From the NCBI GenBank assembly GCA_027729925.1, contig JAQCEB010000005.1, positions 1 through 38,476 of the forward strand: 38,476 nucleotides of DNA, in the 5' to 3' direction. Each line of letters opens with the position of its first letter. The first letter of the stretch is position 1. This DNA comes from Actinomycetota bacterium (GTDB lineage Bacteria > Actinomycetota > Acidimicrobiia > Actinomarinales > Actinomarinaceae). Both the position numbers and the translations under genes were made by a program. The notes beneath the pieces were generated by a model. The model did no database searches. It was given only the letters and a program-made list of their open reading frames with translations, and was not told the origin of the DNA. This document shows, one piece after another, positions 8,391-16,201 of this stretch.

Positions 8391-9250
8391 TTTATTTCTC
8401 CAACTGATAATGAAGACAGCACAATTAATGGTCTTGCTCCAAGGCTTATTTGCTTTATACTATCTTCAATATTTTCTATATATCTAAATAGTTTTTTATC
8501 AAATTTTTTATTTTCCATAAGAGCAAATGAAAAATATTTAAGAGTTTGCACTATCAAAAAGTTTAAAGAAATATTTTCCTCTTCCGGTAATTTCTTAATA
8601 ATATCTTTACAAATTTCAATTAACCTAACAAAACAAGCCAATTGAACATAGTGATCATCTAATTCATCATTAAGTTGTTGAAGTAAATTTTTTAACTCCT
8701 TTAATTCTTCATTTAAATTCTTTTTAGTAAATATTTCATTGTCATAAAAAGTTAAAAGATCATCTTCTGAAAAATCATATTTTATTTCTATATCCGAATT
8801 TAAAAATAAAGTCCTACACCGACTTTTTATAGTCGTTAAGATAAAATTTTCAGTTTCTGCTTTTCCGTGAGACCAAAAATTTCCGGAGGATAAAATAATA
8901 AAAATACTTGAACTAGATGGCTCTTCAATAGTTTTTAGAAGAGCATTGGAGGCTTCCTCTGTAAGAGATTTAAATGGAGGAATAATAATTATTTTGTACT
9001 TTCCTTCTATCGGAACTAAAGAATCATTACTTATAATATCTCTTATGTCCTCTATTCCAATAGTATTCAAATTTTCTGATTCAATTAACCTAATATCTGG
9101 ATGTTGAATTTTTTCTAAATTCTGAAACAAAATTAAACTAGAAAATTTCTGTGCTTGGTCAATTAAATAATTTGCTGAGTTGGAATAGAGTAAATAGGCA
9201 TGGAAAGGTTTTTTTGCCTCTTGCAATAATTGATTATTAAGAATTGTCAA
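8387..9250 (-). CDS. holB: DNA polymerase III delta-prime subunit
   Basis: Clamp-loader subunit that helps open the beta clamp during replication. It has 287 residues. Seen: KKPFHAYLLYS at the N-terminus, the conserved EEASNALLKTIEEPSSSS block with ILSS after it, and SRCR (the SRC motif shared by clamp-loader subunits). There is no proper Walker A loop at the N-terminus, as is usual for delta-prime, whose ATP site is inactive; this separates it from DnaX. The start is a TTG inside the end of tmk (overlap 14 bases). The next gene starts within its stop codon. The tmk-holB neighbourhood is conserved widely in bacteria, which supports the call. Confidence 0.9.
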   Translation of the reverse strand: MTILNNQLLQEAKKPFHAYLLYSNSANYLIDQAQKFSSLILFQNLEKIQHPDIRLIESENLNTIGIEDIRDIISNDSLVPIEGKYKIIIIPPFKSLTEEASNALLKTIEEPSSSSIFIILSSGNFWSHGKAETENFILTTIKSRCRTLFLNSDIEIKYDFSEDDLLTFYDNEIFTKKNLNEELKELKNLLQQLNDELDDHYVQLACFVRLIEICKDIIKKLPEEENISLNFLIVQTLKYFSFALMENKKFDKKLFRYIENIEDSIKQISLGARPLIVLSSLSVGEIN

Positions 9251-9848
9251 AATTTAACCAGAAATTAATTTCAGATAAATTATGTTCAATTGAAGATTCG
9301 CCATTAAGAATAAGAAAATTATCACTATTTTTGTTTGCTATTTCAAGATAACCTTCTCTTACTTTTTCAAAAAATTCAAGTCTATCTGAACCAATTCTGT
9401 CCGCTAAAGATTGTCTTTTTAGTGCAATCTCTGGGTTAATATCCAACAAAATAACTTTATGTGGCCAAAATGAATTTATTGCTAAGTCATTTAATTGAAA
9501 AATCTTTTCAAAGCCGAGTCCTCTACCAACACCTTGGTATGCAACAGAAGAATATGCTGATCTATCAGAAATAATTTTTATATTTTTATTAATACTTGGT
9601 TGAACAACTTCATTTATTAACTGCGATCTTTGAGCTGCAAACAATAAAGCTTCTGTAAATTCAGAGACTACATAATCATGGCTTAATAATAAATTTCTTA
9701 TACCTTCACCAACTTTAGTTCCCCCTGGTTCTCGTACTAAAATATTCTCAACACCAGACTCACTTAGTTGTACAGAAAGTTTTTCAGCAAGAGTGGATTT
9801 ACCACAACCGTCAATTCCTTCAAAAGCTATGTAATCATTTTTCATCAT
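9237..9848 (-). CDS. tmk: Thymidylate kinase
   Basis: Phosphorylates dTMP to dTDP for DNA synthesis. It has 203 residues, the normal size. Seen: P-loop GIDGCGKST at 11-19, the VREPGGTKVGEGIR segment, the DR-x motif in SDRSAYSSVAYQG, and the lid region RQSLADRIGSDRLEFF. The ATG overlaps the stop of the upstream MFS gene (ATGA), so it is translationally coupled to a transporter. In many other actinobacteria these two are one fused protein. A second ATG follows immediately (residue 2) and may be the true start. Confidence 0.97.
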   Translation of the reverse strand: MMKNDYIAFEGIDGCGKSTLAEKLSVQLSESGVENILVREPGGTKVGEGIRNLLLSHDYVVSEFTEALLFAAQRSQLINEVVQPSINKNIKIISDRSAYSSVAYQGVGRGLGFEKIFQLNDLAINSFWPHKVILLDINPEIALKRQSLADRIGSDRLEFFEKVREGYLEIANKNSDNFLILNGESSIEHNLSEINFWLNFDNS

Positions 9849-11173
9849 GGCTGATCCTCTTCATTATTAAGATTTAATCTTAACTTGTTAAAATTAGAAT
9901 TTTCAAATCCAAATTCTTGTACTAAATTTTTGTATCCATTAAAAAATGTATAAATTCCTGTAACTAATATAAGCAATGCACTTGCCCTTAAAACAAATAG
10001 TACTCCATCAAATTTAAAAATATCTTTTGCAATGTTTGCTAAAAATCCTGATAAAAATACGGAGATTAATAATGAGATTCTTGCAATAGAATAAAAATTT
10101 CCAAACACTCTCCCTCTAAGCTCTTGCGAGGTAGTGCTTTGTAAGTAACTTAAAGTTAAAATATAAATTGTTCCTGAACCTATACCCGCAATAAAAATAA
10201 AAAATAAAATTGTTGAAAATTCATATGACGAAAAACTAAATATCAAAGATAAACCAGTTATTGTCATACTAATACCAATAAAAAACGGCACCCTGCTGAA
10301 ACTTGTTACGAAATAACTTAAAATTACCATCGTAAAAACTACTCCAAAACCAAAGGAAGCAATCATAAAACCATAGGAACTTTGAGTAAATTGTAAAGTT
10401 TGAGTTAAGTAAGAATTGCCAAGAACAAACAAAGCCCCTGCTCCTAATAGGCTGATTGATATTGATGTAGATACTGTTTTTAACTCTGAATTATTCAAAA
10501 AATATTTTATACCAATAGTTAAGCCTTTTAATACTGGTTGATTTTTCTTACTTTGAAATTTGTTTTGTGAACTTTTTAAAAATAATAACAAAATAATTGA
10601 TAACAGAAAAGTTAAAGCATCAATCAAGAAAATAATTGAACCATTCCAATTATTTCCTATCTTAATTAAAGATTGGAAGTAAAAAGAATCTGATAAAAAA
10701 CCAAATAGTAAAGATGCTAAAGGCAATGTAGCATAAGTTCCAATTGCAAAAAATGAGTTTGCCTTGACTAAATATTCATCTTTTACAACTTCTGGAACTA
10801 CAGCTTCTCTTGATGGTTGTCTTATTAATGAAAATATCTCTGAAACAAAATTTATTATGAAAAGTTGTAATAGTGATTCCGCAAAAAATAATAGAACAAC
10901 GACCAACATTCGTACACTATCGCATAAAAGCATTATGTTTTTTTTATTAAATCGATCTGCTAGTAAACCAGCAAAAGTTGAAAGTAAAGCTGGAATTATA
11001 CGAGCTATTACAGGGATTACTGCAGTAATTTCTGAGTTTCCATTTTTTGAACCAAAGTAACTTGCCAGAGCAACTGAAGCAAATAAAGTTCCCCAATCTC
11101 CAAAACTTGAAAGTGTGCCAGACCACCAAAGAATCGAAAATTGTGATTTTGAAAATATTTTTACTGAATTCAT
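9845..11173 (-). CDS. MFS transporter coupled to tmk
   Basis: Membrane protein of about 442 residues with some twelve hydrophobic segments. The loop ADRFNKKN matches the superfamily's cytoplasmic D-R-x-x-R/K loop. It resembles the MFS_3 (EntS-like) exporters, and also the transporter half of the fused MFS-dTMP kinase proteins annotated in Streptomyces and relatives. I chose the ATG at 11173 because an upstream TTG at 11209 adds only twelve unconserved residues and the ATG has AGGA spacing before it. Its stop overlaps the tmk ATG by four bases. It is divergent from topA with 90 bases between. The substrate is unknown, and the reason for the conserved link to tmk is also unknown. Confidence 0.85.
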   Translation of the reverse strand: MNSVKIFSKSQFSILWWSGTLSSFGDWGTLFASVALASYFGSKNGNSEITAVIPVIARIIPALLSTFAGLLADRFNKKNIMLLCDSVRMLVVVLLFFAESLLQLFIINFVSEIFSLIRQPSREAVVPEVVKDEYLVKANSFFAIGTYATLPLASLLFGFLSDSFYFQSLIKIGNNWNGSIIFLIDALTFLLSIILLLFLKSSQNKFQSKKNQPVLKGLTIGIKYFLNNSELKTVSTSISISLLGAGALFVLGNSYLTQTLQFTQSSYGFMIASFGFGVVFTMVILSYFVTSFSRVPFFIGISMTITGLSLIFSFSSYEFSTILFFIFIAGIGSGTIYILTLSYLQSTTSQELRGRVFGNFYSIARISLLISVFLSGFLANIAKDIFKFDGVLFVLRASALLILVTGIYTFFNGYKNLVQEFGFENSNFNKLRLNLNNEEDQP

Positions 11174-11263
11174 TCCTACAATAATCCTAATAACTCTTAC
11201 AAATGACAAGACTTTTTTTTTAAATACTGTACATTTAACAAAAATAATGTTATCAATAAAGAC

Positions 11264-13951
11264 ATGTCAAAACCATTAGTTATTGTTGAGTCCCCAACAA
11301 AGGTAAAAACTATTTCTAAAATTTTAGGGACTGAATATAATGTCAAGTCAAGTGTTGGTCATATAAGGGATTTACCAAGAAATTCTAAATCAATCCCTAA
11401 TCAATATATGAATGGGAATATTTTGTGGGGTGCAGTGAAACCTGGAAATTTTGAAAATATTTACGTAGTACCTGAAGATAGAAGAAAAATTGTTAATGAA
11501 CTAAAAAAATTAGCAAAAGATGCGCCGGATGTTTATTTAGCAACTGATGACGACAGAGAAGGTGAGGCTATTGCATATCATCTAAAAGAAATTTTAAATC
11601 TTAAATTTGAACCAAAAAGAATTAAATTCAATGAAATAACAGAATCTGCAGTAAAGAAAGCAATTGATAATCCTGAAACTATTAACATAGGAAAGTTTAA
11701 ATCTTATGAAGCTAGAAGAACACTAGATCGAATGATAGGGTACGAGATTTCACCAAAAGTTAGAGACTTGGGTGGAGCATTTATCTCTACGGGGAGAGTG
11801 CAGGGTCCAGCAATAAGACTAATTGTTGAAAGAGAAGAAGAAAGAATAAAGTTTGTAAAATCAAGATACTTTGACATATCTTCAATTTGTAATAGTGGTG
11901 GGTATCAATTCGAAGCAACAGTAAAAAAAATTAACAGTTTAAAAGTTGCTTCCTCTTCTGATTTTAATAATAAAGGAGAAAGAATAAGTGCAGAAAGATA
12001 CTATTTAGAGCAGAGCCAAATTGATAATTTAAAATCAAAGCTCAGCAATTTAGATTCTAAAGTTTCAAAAATTAAAAGTACTCCAAGAACTTCTCGCCCG
12101 CCAAAACCATTTAAGACAACCACTTTACAATCAGCAGCAAGAAGCGCTCTAGGTTTTCAGCCTGGAAAGACAATGGGTATAGCTCAAAAACTTTATCAAG
12201 AAGGTTTAATTACATACATGAGAACCGATTCAATTAGACTTTCAGATGTAGCAATAAATGCCTCAAGAAAGTATATAGCTGAAAACTTTTCTGATCAATA
12301 TCTTCCAGAAAACCCAAACTTATATGGAGATAATCAAAATGCTCAAGCTGCTCATGAAGCAATTAGACCTTCAGGTGAAATATTTACTACTCCTCAACAA
12401 CTTGAAAATAAATATAATAGTGATACTGACGAATTTAAACTATATTCATTAATTTTTAACACTACAATCGCTTCCCAAATGTCTGATGCTAATGGTTATA
12501 CCAAAACTATTGAAATTCAAATTTCTGACGAAGAGTTTGGATTAATAATATTAGGAATTTCAGGTACTACCTGGGAGTTTGGAGGATATAGAGATCAATT
12601 AAAATATGATAACGATTTAAGTCAAGAACTACCTGACCTAATTGAAGGTCAAAATCTAACTATAGAAAGATGTGAAATCGAAGAAAAATTTACTTCACCC
12701 CCAAACAGGTATTCTTCAACTTCACTTATTAATAAGATGGAAGAACTCGGTATAGGTCGTCCATCAACATATGTCTCGATTATTGACAGCATCACCTCAG
12801 TATTTATTAATTCCGAATCAAACTTAAAACCTAGAGCATTGGCTATGGCATTAATTAATAATTTTATGAAGCCTTTCTTTAACCAATATATTGATTTTGA
12901 ATTTTCAAAAGAAATGGAAGATGAATTAGACAAAATCCTAGATAGTTCAAATCCAGAAGATTCAAAAATTAATTTCTTAGAAAAATCTTATGAGTCAATA
13001 ACATACCATATTAACGAATACGGAACTCAGGACCCTGCTGTTTTAACAACTGTCAATCTTCCTTTTGAGTCAAGGTATGTAATCAAAACAGGGAGGATAG
13101 TTGAAAAAACACCATATCCATACTTGCTAAGAGATGATGGCTTTAAGGTTGGGCTGCCACCTGACATTACTATTGAAGAATTAACAAAAAATTATATTGA
13201 TGAATTAGAAGTGCAGCAAGAAAAAAGTTTAAAAAAAGAGAGATCTGTTGGCGATTGTCCTGAATGCAAAACTGAAATTTATATTAAATTAGGTCCCAAT
13301 GGAAGCTTCTATTTGCAACACGGTGAAAAAACTAAAGGAATTAAGCAATCAAAGTGTAAATATAAAAACTTAATTGGTCCTATTTTTGAAGATGAAGATC
13401 CTAATAATTTAAGTATTGAAGATTCTATAAATAGATTTTCACTTTCTACTAAGAATCCAAGACTAGTAACTACATCTGGAGAATGGTCATATTTAACTGC
13501 TGTAGGACCTTATGGTGGGTATGCAATAAAACAAAGAGATAGAAAAGTTTTTAATTTAGAACATCTAAATTCTTTAAACAAAGAGGAGTTGATAGAAATT
13601 TTAGATGATGAAAAGTACAAAAATATATCAAATTACCTAGGTGGAGAAAATTTAAAAATATCTAAAACTCAATCTAAAGATGAAATTATAAATTCAATAG
13701 CAGAACATTATAAATTAGAAGAAAAGCGAATTAAAACATTGAATAAAGAAACTTTGGTCTTGCTTTCTAAAGCCTTGGAAATAGTTTTCTATAGAGGTAG
13801 ATTTAGAATGAAAGCTGAGGACGCGACAAAACAAAATTTAATTAACAAGATATTGATAGACAAGAAAAACAAACCTTTAGAAACTCCAAGGCATGCTTTA
13901 ACTATTACTAGTGAGGAAATTTTAAATTTATTCGGTGATCTGGAAAATTAA
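11264..13951 (+). CDS. topA: DNA topoisomerase I
   Basis: Type IA enzyme that relaxes negatively supercoiled DNA. It has 895 residues. Seen: N-terminal Toprim domain (KPLVIVESPTKVKTISKIL, then the acidic triad TDDDREGEA), RRTLDRMIGYEISP, and the active-site tyrosine Y318 in ITYMRTDS. The C-terminal part starts with one degenerate zinc ribbon: CPEC is present, the usual GCS cysteine is replaced by QHG, and a last cysteine stands in SKCKYK. Then come basic Topo_C-like segments (GGYAIKQRDRK) typical of actinobacterial forms. No ribosome site stands before the ATG; a weak TGTACA / TATCAA pair (11228-11256) would start the message at the ATG itself. Its TAA overlaps the convergent glycosyltransferase by four bases. 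Confidence 0.96.
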   Translation: MSKPLVIVESPTKVKTISKILGTEYNVKSSVGHIRDLPRNSKSIPNQYMNGNILWGAVKPGNFENIYVVPEDRRKIVNELKKLAKDAPDVYLATDDDREGEAIAYHLKEILNLKFEPKRIKFNEITESAVKKAIDNPETINIGKFKSYEARRTLDRMIGYEISPKVRDLGGAFISTGRVQGPAIRLIVEREEERIKFVKSRYFDISSICNSGGYQFEATVKKINSLKVASSSDFNNKGERISAERYYLEQSQIDNLKSKLSNLDSKVSKIKSTPRTSRPPKPFKTTTLQSAARSALGFQPGKTMGIAQKLYQEGLITYMRTDSIRLSDVAINASRKYIAENFSDQYLPENPNLYGDNQNAQAAHEAIRPSGEIFTTPQQLENKYNSDTDEFKLYSLIFNTTIASQMSDANGYTKTIEIQISDEEFGLIILGISGTTWEFGGYRDQLKYDNDLSQELPDLIEGQNLTIERCEIEEKFTSPPNRYSSTSLINKMEELGIGRPSTYVSIIDSITSVFINSESNLKPRALAMALINNFMKPFFNQYIDFEFSKEMEDELDKILDSSNPEDSKINFLEKSYESITYHINEYGTQDPAVLTTVNLPFESRYVIKTGRIVEKTPYPYLLRDDGFKVGLPPDITIEELTKNYIDELEVQQEKSLKKERSVGDCPECKTEIYIKLGPNGSFYLQHGEKTKGIKQSKCKYKNLIGPIFEDEDPNNLSIEDSINRFSLSTKNPRLVTTSGEWSYLTAVGPYGGYAIKQRDRKVFNLEHLNSLNKEELIEILDDEKYKNISNYLGGENLKISKTQSKDEIINSIAEHYKLEEKRIKTLNKETLVLLSKALEIVFYRGRFRMKAEDATKQNLINKILIDKKNKPLETPRHALTITSEEILNLFGDLEN

Positions 13952-15000
13952 TTTTTAAGATTCAAAACTTTCTCAATTGATTCTGAAACTCTATCCCAAC
14001 TAAATTCTCTTTTAACGAATTCCTTTGAAGCATTGCCAAATTCTTTTATTTTTTCAGGATTATCGATGAAAAAATTAAGTGCATCAGAGATATCTTTTCT
14101 TGAAGAAACTATAAATCCTGTTTTCCCAGGTATTATAGTTTCGAATGAACCGCCTGATGAACCTACTAAAACAGGAAGGCCATAACTAGCAGCTTCCAAA
14201 TAAACTAATCCTAAACCTTCAAATTCTCTTCCAAAGTATCGTGATTTTGAAGGCATAACAAAAACATCTAGGGATTTATAAAATTCTTCCAAAGAGTCAT
14301 GATTCTTATCTGAATAAAAACTAATTTTTGCTGATGAAAGCTTTGCTAATTTCCTTAAAAAACTTTCTTGTTTTCCAAAACCAAATATCTTTAATTCTAC
14401 TCTCCTGCCTTCATCAACTAAATCTGATACTGAGTCGATAACCCAGTCAATTTTTTTTCTAGGTACAAATCTACTACTCACTCCTACGGTCAACACGTCT
14501 TTTTGTTTGTAATCTTTTTCAAAATCAATTTTGTCTATGCCAGCTTTAACTATTTCAATTTCAGAATCTACAATAGTTCTTAACTTCCTTGCCGTGTAGT
14601 AACTTACAGTAAATATTTTTTCTAAATCATTCAGATTATTTTTTAAAACTCTATTTAAAAATGGAATACTTCTAACAATGTTAAATTCCGCACCGTGAAC
14701 AATCATATATTGTGGTAAATTGTAAATTTTTAATTTCTTAATCATTAAAAACTGTGGATTGCTAGAAGCATGAAGAATAACATTTATATTCTTTGTATTA
14801 ATTATTTTATTTATCTCATTGTATGTTTTTTTATTCGGATAAATAAATCCTTTTGATGATTTTGTTTCAGGATTATTGTCTGCCCATTTTGGAGAATATA
14901 TAATAACTTCACTTTTCATATTTTCTATTAGTGAATTTATATATGTTGATATACCTCCTTTTTTTGGAGTTATATCATTTGTTATAAGTAAAATTCTCAT
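13948..15000 (-). CDS. GT4 glycosyltransferase, PimB'-like
   Basis: Sugar transferase of 350 residues with two Rossmann domains. Seen: glycine-rich N-terminus ITPKKGGISTYIN, the nucleotide-sugar strand GVSSRFVPRKK, the E-x7-E element in FEGLGLVYLEAASYG, and GSSGGSFETIIPGKTGFIV. The segment VFVMPSKSR followed by FEGLGLVYLEA is very close to mycobacterial/corynebacterial PimB' (mannosyltransferase for phosphatidylinositol mannosides), so a role in mannosylated lipid or another glycolipid is plausible, though the acceptor is unproven. I chose the ATG at 15000 with GGAG nine bases before; a TTG two codons upstream is unlikely. It overlaps the end of the phosphatase gene by 26 bases. Confidence 0.85.
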   Translation of the reverse strand: MRILLITNDITPKKGGISTYINSLIENMKSEVIIYSPKWADNNPETKSSKGFIYPNKKTYNEINKIINTKNINVILHASSNPQFLMIKKLKIYNLPQYMIVHGAEFNIVRSIPFLNRVLKNNLNDLEKIFTVSYYTARKLRTIVDSEIEIVKAGIDKIDFEKDYKQKDVLTVGVSSRFVPRKKIDWVIDSVSDLVDEGRRVELKIFGFGKQESFLRKLAKLSSAKISFYSDKNHDSLEEFYKSLDVFVMPSKSRYFGREFEGLGLVYLEAASYGLPVLVGSSGGSFETIIPGKTGFIVSSRKDISDALNFFIDNPEKIKEFGNASKEFVKREFSWDRVSESIEKVLNLKN

Positions 15001-16195
15001 ATCCAATTTCTCCTACATTATAGGACCATAGTTGGTATTGATTATTTTGATTTATCAAAGTTGAGATACCTAAATTATTGGGAATAGTAAATCCAGATGC
15101 TGCTTTATCGTTAGGAAGTTTTAATAGCTTTGTTATACCAGCTTTTATAGTCCCACCATGCGATGAGATAAACACATTTTTATTTTTAAACTGATTAAGT
15201 AATTTTTCAACTCTAACCCCGACTTGATATAAAGATTCTCCATTTTCCCCATATTTTGATTTATGGTTCAAAAAAAGTGCATTAATAAATTCATCTTTAT
15301 TGTTCTCGAGTATTTGTGATGTAGTCATCCCTTCCCAATTACCTAAATCAATCTCGACCAGTGAACTAGATAATTGAAAATTATTTTTTGTTACTAAATT
15401 TAATGTTTGCTGAGTTCTTTTAAGTGGAGATGAGATATATTCATCATAAATTGATATTTTTTTGTTTAATTTATTTGCCTCTCTTATTCCAAAATTATTT
15501 ATTGGATTATCAATTTTACCTTGCCAAATTCCTTTAGTGTTTGAATCAGTTTGTGCATGCCTCATAAACGTTAATTGAGAGTTAAATAAATGAATTGGAA
15601 AATCATACAAATTATCGAGATGGATAGCATCATTAAATTTATTAACTTGCCTAAGACCATCTCTTTCAATAATTGTAGAAATAGAAGTATTTCTAATATT
15701 TCCGACTGGATATGGGAACTCTTTAAAGCCTAAAGTTAAACCAATTGCAGTACCAATAAAAAAACCATGAGTTACAGCTAATGAAATTTCGTTTTCTTTT
15801 GTTTTTGAAAATAAATAATCTAGTTCAAGATGAACTCTTTCTCTAAAATTTTTCATTGATTCTCCATTTGGAAAAACAAATGAATCATCCGCTAAAGAAT
15901 CAAAAATGGACCGATTGTTAGTATAAGTTTCTGAAACTTTCTCGCCCGCAAAATTTCCAACATCAACTTCTCTCAATTGTTTTCTTTTCTCAATGCTGTT
16001 TGAGAATTTATGGGCCGTATCTAAAGCTCTTTTAAGATCTGAACTAAAAACTTTGGAGAAGTTGTTTAGTCTATTAGATGATTGAACTGCTTGTTTTAAA
16101 CCAGTTGAATCTAAAGAAGTTTCACTATGACCTTGCCAAATTTTTTGTAAATTTTCTTTTGTTTGACCATGTCTAATTAAGTGAAGAGTCTTCAC
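14975..16195 (-). CDS. Tandem histidine-phosphatase (phosphoglycerate mutase-like) protein
   Basis: 406 residues made of two complete histidine-phosphatase domains joined head to tail. Domain 1: LIRHGQT (H9), SSDLKRA (R56), VTHGFF (H143). Domain 2: FMRHAQT (H213), SSPLKRT (R260), SSHGGT (H346). Both keep the phosphorylated His, the pocket Arg and the second His, and both share an IWQG motif after the first His, pointing to internal duplication. Substrates may be sugar phosphates, phosphoglycerate, alpha-ribazole phosphate or glycosyl phosphates; the sequence does not decide. It begins with GTG, six bases after hppA, and overlaps the PimB'-like gene, so a link to glycolipid or sugar-phosphate metabolism is possible. 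Confidence 0.88.
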   Translation of the reverse strand: MKTLHLIRHGQTKENLQKIWQGHSETSLDSTGLKQAVQSSNRLNNFSKVFSSDLKRALDTAHKFSNSIEKRKQLREVDVGNFAGEKVSETYTNNRSIFDSLADDSFVFPNGESMKNFRERVHLELDYLFSKTKENEISLAVTHGFFIGTAIGLTLGFKEFPYPVGNIRNTSISTIIERDGLRQVNKFNDAIHLDNLYDFPIHLFNSQLTFMRHAQTDSNTKGIWQGKIDNPINNFGIREANKLNKKISIYDEYISSPLKRTQQTLNLVTKNNFQLSSSLVEIDLGNWEGMTTSQILENNKDEFINALFLNHKSKYGENGESLYQVGVRVEKLLNQFKNKNVFISSHGGTIKAGITKLLKLPNDKAASGFTIPNNLGISTLINQNNQYQLWSYNVGEIGYENFTYNK

Positions 16196-16201
16196 TAATA
16201 C

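Noticed and set aside
11174-11209. Upstream TTG start for the tmk-linked transporter
   Set aside because: Adds twelve residues that do not look like MFS N-termini; the ATG at 11173 has better spacing to AGGA.
11213-11221. T-run between the transporter and topA as a terminator
   Set aside because: No stable hairpin precedes it on either strand, and it lies in a divergent promoter gap where a terminator is not expected.
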